From contig VBAB01000061.1 of NCBI GenBank assembly GCA_005888525.1, forward strand, positions 1 to 10,878: a stretch of 10,878 nucleotides of DNA. Reading direction: 5' to 3'. The position numbers were made by a program, and so were the translations under genes. Source of the stretch: Alphaproteobacteria bacterium. Lineage in GTDB: Bacteria > Pseudomonadota > Alphaproteobacteria > Rhizobiales > Hyphomicrobiaceae. Below the pieces are notes generated by a model. The model searched no databases. It saw only the letters and a list, made by a program, of their open reading frames with translations, and was not told the DNA's origin. Positions 5,282 through 10,878 of this stretch are shown here, piece after piece (position 1 is the first letter of the stretch; each line of letters begins with the position of its first letter).

Positions 5282-6328
5282 TTAGTCGGGCCCTGCGCGC
5301 CGCGCGTGCGCAGGGCCCGTCTCGCTCGACAGCGTGCGCAGGAACGCGATCAAGTCGGCTTTTTCACGCCCACTCAAGCGCAGCTTGCGGTTGATGTGGG
5401 TCGCCAGCCCCGGCCGCGCAACGAAGCCGCCCGTATAGTGCTTGACGACGGCTTCCAGCGTCGCCAGCGAGCCGTCGTGCATGTAGGGCGCGGTGTGCGC
5501 CAGCTCGCGCAGACCCGGCGTCTTGAATGCGCTGAGCCCCGGCGTGCCACCCGCCACCGCGCCTCGGCCGCCATCTGAGCTGCGCAGGCCGATGTCGTGA
5601 AAGCGGTCGTCGGTGAAGCGCCACCCCACGTGGCAGAGCACGCAACCGGCCTTGCCGACGAAGAGACCGAAGCCTCGCGTCTCGGCTGGCCGCAGCGCCT
5701 GGACGTCGCCGTCGATCCAGGCATCGAAGCGCGTTGGCGGCGAGACGAGCGAGCGCACGTAGCTCGCCAGCGCCATGCGGATCGTGTCTTGCGAGATCGT
5801 CGGCGTCTCCGGGAAAGCGGCGCGGAATTGCCGGACCAGCGCCTCATCCCCTTCGAGCCGGCTCAGGATCGTCGGCCAGTCGCCATCCATCTCCTGAGGC
5901 TCCGCGATCGGCATGCCCACCTGCTCCTCGAGCGAGGAGGCGCGCCCATCCCAGAAAAAATGCTTGCCCCAGGCCAGGTCCCACAGCGACGGCGTGTTGC
6001 GGCGCAGGGGCGCCCCGGAGAGCGCGAGCGCACGCCGGCGTCCATCCGTGAATGCCCGCTCGGGCCTGTGGCAGCCTGCACACGCGCGCTTCCCCCCACC
6101 CGAGAGCCGTTGGTCGGCAAACAGCCGCGCGCCGAGCGCGATCTTTTCCGGGTTGAGCGGATTGTCCGACGGCGAGGGAGGCGGCGTGCCCGGCCGCTTG
6201 AACATCTGCCGCCACACGGCCTCCACGTCGCCGCCCTGCGCACCCGGACCTGACGCCACGATCAGCGTCAAAGCGCAGAGCAACGCGACGACGGCGACGA
6301 TACCCATGTTGGAGCGATTTCGAGGCAT
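5282..6328 (-). CDS. Dihaem cytochrome c peroxidase / MauG-family protein
   Basis: A 348-residue periplasmic protein with two covalent c-type haems. Seen: an N-terminal hydrophobic stretch (residues 8-26) acting as signal or anchor; haem 1 site CAGCH (83-87) within GGKRACAGCHRPERAFTDG; FFWDGRASSLEEQVGMPI (124-141), a block typical of this family; haem 2 site CVLCH (229-233); FHDIGL (243-248); and the C-terminal FKTPGLRELAHTAPYMHDGS (268-287). Members reduce hydrogen peroxide using a c-type electron donor, or, in MauG, oxidise protein residues to make a cofactor. No methylamine dehydrogenase genes are near, so a peroxidase or other MauG-like oxidase role is more likely. ATG 6328 has only a weak purine-rich site before it. 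A perfect palindrome (6351-6371) sits just upstream and a strong hairpin covers its last codons. Family sure, substrate open. Confidence 0.93.
   Translation of the reverse strand: MPRNRSNMGIVAVVALLCALTLIVASGPGAQGGDVEAVWRQMFKRPGTPPPSPSDNPLNPEKIALGARLFADQRLSGGGKRACAGCHRPERAFTDGRRRALALSGAPLRRNTPSLWDLAWGKHFFWDGRASSLEEQVGMPIAEPQEMDGDWPTILSRLEGDEALVRQFRAAFPETPTISQDTIRMALASYVRSLVSPPTRFDAWIDGDVQALRPAETRGFGLFVGKAGCVLCHVGWRFTDDRFHDIGLRSSDGGRGAVAGGTPGLSAFKTPGLRELAHTAPYMHDGSLATLEAVVKHYTGGFVARPGLATHINRKLRLSGREKADLIAFLRTLSSETGPAHARRAGPD
5287..5319. terminator. Strong GC hairpin at the convergent gene ends
   Basis: CGGGCCCTGCGC (5287-5298) and GCGCAGGGCCCG (5308-5319) are perfect 12-bp arms with a nine-base loop. 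The structure lies inside the last codons of the peroxidase gene and about 24 bases past the TPR gene stop. That is the place for a bidirectional transcription end between convergent genes. There is no T-run on either strand, so it may act as an RNA 3' stabiliser or a U-tract-less terminator. Confidence 0.65.
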
Positions 6329-6350
6329 GTCGGCCGGCCCATGCAGTCAC

Positions 6351-6371
6351 CGTCTTGCTCCAAGCAAGACG
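6351..6371. promoter_or_regulatory. Perfect 9-bp palindrome upstream of the dihaem peroxidase
   Basis: CGTCTTGCT, loop CCA, AGCAAGACG. The arms match perfectly and the site ends 22 bases before the peroxidase start on the minus strand. It lies between that start and the paired repeat. It could be a repressor/activator operator or a 5'-leader hairpin; the regulator is unknown. Confidence 0.55.
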
Positions 6372-6380
6372 AATGGGGTT

Positions 6381-6470
6381 GTCATACCGGGGCTCGTCCC
6401 CGGTATCCAGCCGTCCGCTCGCGCCGGAGCCAGCTGCGCGATGGATCCCGGTGACAAGCACCGGGATGAC
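6381..6470. repeat. BIME-like paired intergenic repeat, copy 2
   Basis: Unit one (6381-6410) begins GTCATACCGGGG and ends CCCCGGTATCCAG; unit two (6442-6470) begins TGGATCCCGGT and ends ACCGGGATGAC, i.e. inverted. They are 31 bases apart with an unrelated spacer. The consensus, head-to-head order and spacing match copy 1 at 1374-1470. A further fragment reading CCGGGATACCTGGAT follows at 6471-6485. Confidence 0.85.
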
Positions 6471-6525
6471 CGGGATACCTGGATGTTGAGGACGGATATC
6501 AGGCGACGTGACCCGCGGCACCGAC

Positions 6526-7182
6526 CTACCGCGATCGCGCCGCCACCCGCACGCCGACGCTCTCCTGCCTCACGTCCAGCCAGGCGTAGCCCTTTGCCAC
6601 GCGACGGCCCGCAAACAGCAGGGTAACCGGATTGATGTGGACACCCCTGGGGTCGGTCACCTCGTAATGCACATGCGGCCCCGTCGAGTGTCCGGTGCTG
6701 CCGAGGTGCCCGAGCTGGTCGCCCTGCTCCAGCATCTGTCCCACCCTCGACGTGATGCGCTGCAGGTGGCCGTAGAGATGCGTCCTGCCGTACTCGTCGA
6801 CCGTGATCACGGCGTTGCCGTAGCCGCCGCGAGGTCCGGCGAACACGATTTTCTGGCTCGATGTCGTCGCCAGCACGGGCGAGCCGAGCTTGCCCCCGAG
6901 GTCGATGGCGGGATGCCGCCTGCCGTCGTTGAACAAGCTGGTCACGCGGCCGTTGGCGAACGGCATGATGAATTCCGGGGCCGGCGCGTCATCGAGCTGC
7001 AGCACCGCCAGCGGATCGCCGGCGTGGCTATAGACGTGGCTCAGGCTCGCCGACCGCGACATCGGGATGCGCCCGGGCTCGCTCCTCCTCTTCTTGGCGC
7101 CGAAGAGCGGGGAGTCTTCGATCAGCTGCGCCCCGACGCCCTCCATTCCCATGCGTTCCGCCAGCGTGCTCAAGACGGGCAT
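6526..7182 (-). CDS. M23 (LytM-type) peptidoglycan peptidase, catalytic part
   Basis: A 218-codon frame carrying a full M23 zinc metallopeptidase domain, which cuts peptide cross-links of peptidoglycan in the periplasm. Seen: RRHPAIDLG (88-96) giving zinc ligands H90 and D94; GPRGGYGNAVI (116-126); YGHL with H139; and GSTGHSTGPHVHYEV (161-175) giving H170 and the ligand H172. All active-site residues are present. The frame can start at ATG 7182, but that start gives no signal peptide and its nearest purine-rich stretch (AGAAGG) is only two bases away. The frame continues open and protein-like upstream to a stop at 7261-7263. The signal peptide lies in another frame just upstream (7217-7552). 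I therefore think this is the 3' part of one gene broken by a one-base shift. It lies downstream of thrS on the same strand. Confidence 0.85.
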   Translation of the reverse strand: MPVLSTLAERMGMEGVGAQLIEDSPLFGAKKRRSEPGRIPMSRSASLSHVYSHAGDPLAVLQLDDAPAPEFIMPFANGRVTSLFNDGRRHPAIDLGGKLGSPVLATTSSQKIVFAGPRGGYGNAVITVDEYGRTHLYGHLQRITSRVGQMLEQGDQLGHLGSTGHSTGPHVHYEVTDPRGVHINPVTLLFAGRRVAKGYAWLDVRQESVGVRVAARSR

Positions 7183-7216
7183 GGCCTTCTCGGCGCGCTG
7201 GGCCCTCGCCGAGCGG

Positions 7217-7552
7217 GGGTACGGCCGGCTCGTCGCGCGGGACCCTTGTCCTTTCGTCCGTCAGCGGCTCCGGCACGGCGGGCACGGGCGCCCAGGCCAA
7301 GGTCACGGGTTGATTGCCGTCGCCGTGATTAGCCCATTCACCCACCCCGCCATGTCTCACGGGCCCTCTCCCCGCCACGATACGGCCAGGCAGGTAGCCC
7401 GCTCGGACGCGACCTCCATCGAAGAAGGCAGGGGCCCGCACGGAGACCGGCTGACTACGGCTCGTCCCGGCGTAGGCCGCGGCCCCGTAGCCGGCGGCCA
7501 GCGCCAGCCCAGCCGCGAATACACGCGCCATCGGCTCGGAAAATCCCGTCAT
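7217..7552 (-). pseudogene. Signal-peptide half of the M23 peptidase, out of frame with its catalytic half
   Basis: From ATG 7552, with a good ribosome site GGGGAG six bases upstream, the frame reads a signal peptide or anchor (MARVFAAGLALAAGYGAAAYA). A polar, Pro-rich linker including PVTLAWAPVPAVPEPLTDER follows. Continued without a shift it becomes Gly/Arg/His-rich nonsense and ends at 7028. Removing one C from the CCCCC run (plus-strand G 7215-7219) joins it to the catalytic frame as DEPAVP-RSARAQRAEKAMPVL, giving a 341-residue exported M23 protein. The total 6526-7552 is 1027 bases, one more than a multiple of three, which agrees with a single-base insertion. This may be a sequencing error, a real mutation or a slippage switch. 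Confidence 0.65.
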
Positions 7553-7831
7553 CCCTCGCTCCCCGTCGTAGAAATCGGAGGTCGCTGCGTGCCGACGCTC
7601 TTTGGGCGTCCGCTGCGACTCCAGGTCGGCCGGAGCAAGCCTCGAGTCGGCTCTGCCCGTCGTTACCCCGCACAGAAACGCGGTTAATCCCGCATTAGCC
7701 ACGCGGCGGGTCGTCGCGGGTGCGTCAAGAAAACGCAATTATTTCGGGAACTTTTCCGGGAGAGCGCATACTGGCTGCGAACCTGTCGCTCTGTCAGCCC
7801 GGCCGGGGGCGTCCGTCGGGACCCGGGAGCG
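7553..7831. other. Gap between thrS end and the M23 peptidase start
   Basis: About 280 bases downstream of thrS (minus strand) and upstream of the peptidase. A frame continues through it in phase with the peptidase N-terminus but only from a TTG with no ribosome site, so I treat it as untranslated. It holds a CtrA-like motif (7684-7698). No clear terminator for thrS is visible. Confidence 0.5.
7684..7698. promoter_or_regulatory. CtrA-like box TTAA-N7-TTAG
   Basis: TTAA at 7684-7687, seven bases, then TTAG at 7695-7698, within the imperfect palindrome GGTTAATCCCGCATTAGCC. The alphaproteobacterial cell-cycle regulator CtrA binds TTAA-N7-TTAA; this differs by one base. It lies about 130 bases before the peptidase start. 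A cell-wall hydrolase is a plausible CtrA target, but one mismatch in a short motif is weak evidence. Confidence 0.35.
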
Positions 7832-9805
7832 TCAGGCTGCAGTGCGCACCCCGCCCGACGCCTCCTTGAGGTCCGGCGGCACGGCCTCGTCGGCCAGCAG
7901 CTTCACCGCCTCGGCCAGCGGCATCACCTGTTGCTGCTGGATGCCCATGCGGCGCACCGAGACGGTCTTCTCCTCGGCCTCGCGCTTGCCAACCACCAGC
8001 ATGACCGGCACCTTCGCGAGAGAGTGCTCGCGCACCTTGTAGTTGATCTTCTCGTTGCGCAGATCGACCTCGGCGCGCAGACCGCTCTTCCGCAAAGCGG
8101 CTAGCACCTCTTCAGCATAACCGTCCGCATCCGATACGATCGTGCAGACCTTCGCCTGCACGGGTGCCAGCCACAGCGGCAGATGCCCGGCGGTGCTCTC
8201 GAGCAGGATGCCGGCAAAGCGCTCCATCGAGCCGAAGATGGCGCGGTGGATCATGACAGGCGTCTTCTTCTCGCCGTCGGCGTCGATGTAGAACGCGCCG
8301 AAGCGCTCCGGCAGGTTGAAATCGACCTGGATGGTGCCGCACTGCCAGTCGCGACCGATGGCATCGCGCAACACGTACTCGAACTTGGGGCCGTAGAAAG
8401 TGCCCTCGCCGGGGTTGACGCCGGTCCTGATCTTGCCACCCGACTCCGCAGCGATCTTCTGCAGCACCTTCGACATGGTGCTTTCGGCGTGGTCCCAAAG
8501 AGCGTCCGAGCCGACGCGCTTCTCGGGCCGGGTCGCCAGCTTGACCAGCACCTGCTCGAACCCGAAGTCGCGGTAGATGGACATGATGAGCTCGTTCATC
8601 CCAATGCACTCATCCGCCAGCTGCTCTTCGGTGCAAAAGACGTGCGCATCGTCCTGGGTGAAGCCGCGCACGCGCATCAGCCCATGCAATGCACCCGAAG
8701 GCTCGTAGCGGTGCACCATGCCGAACTCGGCGACGCGGTAGGGCAGCTCGCGGTAGGAGCGCAGCCCGTGCTTGAAGATCTGGACGTGGCCCGGGCAGTT
8801 CATCGGCTTGACGGCAAACTCGCGCTCGTCTTCGGTGACGGTGGAGAACATGTGTTCCCGGTACCATCCCCAGTGCCCTGAGGTCTCCCACAGCGACTTG
8901 TCGAGGATCTGCGGACTGTTCACCTCGCGATACCCCGCCGCAGTCTGGCGCCGGCGCATGTAGTTGATGAGGCCCTGGAACAACTCCCAGCCCTTGGGGT
9001 GCCAGAACACGACGCCCGGTCCCTCCTCCTGGAAGTGGAACAGGTCCATCTCGCGGCCGAGCTTGCGATGGTCGCGTTTCTCGGCTTCCTCGATCTGATG
9101 CAGGTAGTTCGCGAGGTCGGCATCATTGGCCCAGGCGGTGCCGTAGATGCGCTGCAGTTTCGGACCTTCCGAATTGCCGCGCCAATAGGAGCCGGCGAAG
9201 CGGGTGAGCTTGAACGCCTTGCCGATCTGGCCGGTAGAGGTCATGTGCGGGCCGCGGCAGAGGTCGAGCCACTCCCCCTGCTTGTATATCTTGAGGTCCT
9301 CGCCCTGGGGGATCGCATCCACCAGCTCGATCTTGAACAGCTCGCCCTTTTTCTTGAAGAAGTCCTTGGCCTGCTGGCGGCTCCAGAGCTCCTTGGTGAA
9401 GGGGGCGTTGCGATCGATGATCTCGCGCATCTTGGCTTCGATCCGGGCCATGTCGTCGGGGTGGAACGGTTCCTTCTTGTCGAAGTCGTAGAAGAACCCG
9501 TTCTCGATCACCGGGCCGATGGTCACCTGCGTGCCGGGCCACAGCGCCTGCACGGCTTCCGCCATGACGTGCGCGGCATCGTGACGGATCAGCTCCAGCG
9601 CCTCCGGATCGGTGCGGGTGACGAACTTGACCGCGACATCCTTGTCGATGGGGTCGGCGAGGTCCGCAAGCCGGCCGTCCACCACCATCGCCACGGTCCT
9701 CTTGGCCAGCGACTTGGAGATGCTCTCGGCCAGCGCCTTGCCGGTGATCCCACTGGGGTAGGACCGCTTGGCACCATCGGGAAATGTCAGGGAGATGTCG
9801 CTCAT
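7832..9805 (-). CDS. thrS: Threonyl-tRNA synthetase
   Basis: A complete 657-residue class II synthetase that charges tRNA-Thr in the cytosol. Domains in order: TGS (about 1-62); the second N-terminal editing domain (about 65-225) with H75/H79 in RHDAAHVMA and C183/H187 in CRGPH, which removes mischarged serine; the class II catalytic core (about 245-535) with zinc ligands C337 (MNCPGH), H388 (QDDAHVF) and H520 (VMIHRAI), motif 2 around VHRYEPSGALHGLMRVRGF (364-382) and motif 3 around HRAIFGSMERF (520-530); and the anticodon-binding domain (about 545-645) with VRRMGIQQQQV. Length is normal for the bacterial enzyme. ATG 9805 has a strong ribosome site (GAGGAGGAG) four bases or so upstream. A leader hairpin lies at 9859-9880. 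No frameshift or missing key residue is seen. Confidence 0.98.
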   Translation of the reverse strand: MSDISLTFPDGAKRSYPSGITGKALAESISKSLAKRTVAMVVDGRLADLADPIDKDVAVKFVTRTDPEALELIRHDAAHVMAEAVQALWPGTQVTIGPVIENGFFYDFDKKEPFHPDDMARIEAKMREIIDRNAPFTKELWSRQQAKDFFKKKGELFKIELVDAIPQGEDLKIYKQGEWLDLCRGPHMTSTGQIGKAFKLTRFAGSYWRGNSEGPKLQRIYGTAWANDADLANYLHQIEEAEKRDHRKLGREMDLFHFQEEGPGVVFWHPKGWELFQGLINYMRRRQTAAGYREVNSPQILDKSLWETSGHWGWYREHMFSTVTEDEREFAVKPMNCPGHVQIFKHGLRSYRELPYRVAEFGMVHRYEPSGALHGLMRVRGFTQDDAHVFCTEEQLADECIGMNELIMSIYRDFGFEQVLVKLATRPEKRVGSDALWDHAESTMSKVLQKIAAESGGKIRTGVNPGEGTFYGPKFEYVLRDAIGRDWQCGTIQVDFNLPERFGAFYIDADGEKKTPVMIHRAIFGSMERFAGILLESTAGHLPLWLAPVQAKVCTIVSDADGYAEEVLAALRKSGLRAEVDLRNEKINYKVREHSLAKVPVMLVVGKREAEEKTVSVRRMGIQQQQVMPLAEAVKLLADEAVPPDLKEASGGVRTAA

Positions 9806-9817
9806 TTTCTCCTCCTC
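9806..9817 (-). promoter_or_regulatory. Strong ribosome site of thrS
   Basis: GAGGAGGAGAAA directly before the thrS ATG on the minus strand, a near-perfect Shine-Dalgarno sequence that fixes the start. Confidence 0.85.
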
Positions 9818-9858
9818 TCACTCGCTGCCAACCAAGCAGGTAAGGTGGAAGTTCATAT

Positions 9859-9880
9859 GGGGGCCGATGCATCAGCCCCC
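9859..9880 (-). other. Hairpin in the thrS leader
   Basis: GGGGGC and GCCCCC are perfect 6-bp arms around the self-complementary GATGCATC, giving an extended stem. It lies about 54 bases upstream of the thrS start on the minus strand. No T-run follows it, so it is not a classical attenuator. E. coli thrS is controlled by a leader operator that mimics tRNA; similar control here is only a guess. Confidence 0.5.
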
Positions 9881-10221
9881 AAGCGGGCCAGCTTGTGCCC
9901 TCGCGCATGCCGCCATGTCAAGCCGACGCCGCGCGCATGGCTCCGCGGCATTGCGCAGTTTTCCTCAATATCGCCGCAAAAGTGCCTGCACATGCGAGGC
10001 GCGCAAATTGGGCACGCACCGGACACGCACGGCGGACGCTGCCAGCGCACCCGCAGTCCGCAGCGGCATTGTCGGCCAGAGGGAGGAACGGCCGGCCGTG
10101 AGCACTCGAGATTTCGTGTCGCCCCTGCTGTCGCGGGCATCCCTACTCCGCCCGCACGAGCAGCGTCTCGCTCTATTTGCCCGCGCGCGCTCGATCCGTG
10201 AAAAAATCTGTTGCGTTGAGT

Positions 10222-10230
10222 GGAGGAGGG
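10222..10230 (+). promoter_or_regulatory. Ribosome site of the TAXI gene
   Basis: GGAGGAGGG four bases before ATG 10235. It decides the start and matches the signal peptide that follows. Confidence 0.8.
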
Positions 10231-10234
10231 AACG

Positions 10235-10878
10235 ATGCGTACTTGGCTGAGCCGGGGAACGGCACTCGCGATCGCGATTTGCGCTACACCCGCTGCGAGC
10301 TTCGCGCAGTCGGAACTAGGCGGCGAGCGGCTTGCTCAAGTGGAGCCGCGCCGAACGCCGGCGGTGCGCGCGCCGACCGCCACCGCCAGCGGTGAAGGCG
10401 CCATCATGGCCAAGGTCAACAGCTGGACCGTCGGCCTCGCCACCGGCCTGCCGGAGGGCACCTTCCTGCGTTTCGGCGCCGAAATTGCGCGCAACCTCAA
10501 CGACAGCGACGAGTTGCGAGTCCTGGCCACGGTCACGCCGGGCGCCACCGAAAACATCAAAGACCTGCTCTACCTCAAGGGTATGGATGTCGCCATCACG
10601 CATGCCGACGTGTTCGAGCATTTCAGGACGGTCGACAAGATCCCCAACATCGAGAGGCGCGTGAACTTCATCTCCGAGATGTACATCTCCGAGCTGCACG
10701 TGCTCGTGCGCCCCGAGATCAACTCGTTCAAGGACCTGGAAGGCAAGAAGGTGAGCTTCCACACTCCGGGCGCCGGTCCTTCCGTCACGGGGCCGATCCT
10801 CTTCCAGCGCCTCGGCATCAAGGTCGAGCCGGTCTACGTCAACAACGCCATCGCCTACGAGAAGATGAAGAGCGGCGA
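10235..10878 (+). CDS. TAXI-family TRAP transporter solute-binding protein, 3' end cut by the window
   Basis: 214 complete codons, open to the right edge. TAXI proteins are periplasmic receptors that pass small, often carboxylated, solutes to a fused TRAP permease. Seen: a Sec signal peptide (residues 1-24; hydrophobic core about 9-20; likely cut after ASFA); a Pro/Ala/Arg-rich linker (about 35-58); then the binding-domain start WTVGLATGLPEGTFLRFGAEIARNL (64-88), matching the usual glycine-rich TAXI opening, followed by ATVTPGATENIKDLLYLKGMDVAITHADVFEHF and a second-lobe block around FKDLEGKKVSFHTPGAGPS (165-183). The start follows a strong ribosome site. No permease is in view. The more distant alternative is an NMT1/THI5-like ABC receptor. 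The ligand cannot be read. Confidence 0.85.
   Translation, partial: MRTWLSRGTALAIAICATPAASFAQSELGGERLAQVEPRRTPAVRAPTATASGEGAIMAKVNSWTVGLATGLPEGTFLRFGAEIARNLNDSDELRVLATVTPGATENIKDLLYLKGMDVAITHADVFEHFRTVDKIPNIERRVNFISEMYISELHVLVRPEINSFKDLEGKKVSFHTPGAGPSVTGPILFQRLGIKVEPVYVNNAIAYEKMKSG

Larger units (their letters stand above)
9806..10234. other. 429-base gap between divergent thrS and TAXI gene
   Basis: Should hold both promoters. Seen: the thrS ribosome site, a hairpin at 9859-9880, and the ribosome site of the right-hand gene at 10222-10230. The remainder (about 9885-10215) is GC-rich. I found no T-box element, which is usual in Firmicutes rather than here, no obvious -35/-10 pair, and no protein-like frame. 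The reading frames crossing it on both strands are antisense or frameless extensions of neighbours. Confidence 0.5.

Noticed and set aside
5597..6253. Plus-strand open frame opposite the dihaem peroxidase
   Set aside because: Shadow of a gene with two CxxCH motifs; composition is Arg/Pro-rich without any motif.
8999..10201. Plus-strand open frame of 400 codons opposite thrS
   Set aside because: Antisense of thrS; leucine/glutamate-rich shadow with no recognisable domain, and it runs through the intergenic gap.
9806..10234. T-box or classical Thr attenuator before thrS
   Set aside because: No Thr codon run, no T-box-like conserved bulge and no hairpin with a following T-run.
1..10878. CRISPR array, tRNA/rRNA genes, integrase or insertion sequence
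   Set aside because: I saw no regularly spaced direct repeats, no tRNA-like cloverleaf with a GTTC loop, and no integrase or transposase motifs on either strand.

Overview
The window is GC-rich DNA with tightly packed genes on both strands. It most likely comes from an alphaproteobacterium of the Hyphomicrobiales (Rhizobiales) type. The reasons are the high GC of third codon positions, the paired inverted intergenic repeats starting GTCATCCCGGG/GTCATACCGGGG, a second palindromic element starting TAGAGCAGGAT, and the gene families present (TAXI solute-binding protein, FolM-like reductase beside FolB, MauG-type dihaem protein). No species can be named from the sequence alone.

Layout, left to right. 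(1) A ParA/MinD-type ATPase on the minus strand runs off the left edge. (2) A short palindrome-bearing gap separates it from a divergent 79-residue two-helix membrane protein. (3) About 700 bases without a convincing gene carry two kinds of palindromic repeat. (4) A minus-strand cluster of a PTR1/FolM-type pteridine reductase, dihydroneopterin aldolase (folB) and a family 2 glycosyltransferase is closely spaced and looks like an operon. (5) Divergent from it lies queF (queuosine pathway), followed by an exported TPR protein with a Lys-Pro linker. (6) Convergent to these is a periplasmic dihaem cytochrome c peroxidase/MauG-family gene, with a strong hairpin across its last codons. (7) After a second copy of the paired repeat comes a minus-strand M23 (LytM-type) peptidoglycan peptidase. 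Its signal-peptide half and its catalytic half are in different frames and can be joined by one base in a run of five C. (8) thrS, complete, on the minus strand. (9) Divergent from thrS across a 429-base gap is the 5' part of a TAXI-type TRAP solute-binding protein, cut by the right edge.

Taken together this is mostly a core-genome housekeeping neighbourhood: pterin metabolism, tRNA modification and charging, cell-wall remodelling and periplasmic redox. I see no integrase, transposase, CRISPR array, toxin-antitoxin pair, tRNA or rRNA, and no clear candidate for a new defence or mobile system. The points most worth a second look are the M23 frameshift, the pteridine reductase-aldolase-glycosyltransferase cluster, the two repeat families, and several perfect palindromes at promoter-proximal or gene-end positions.
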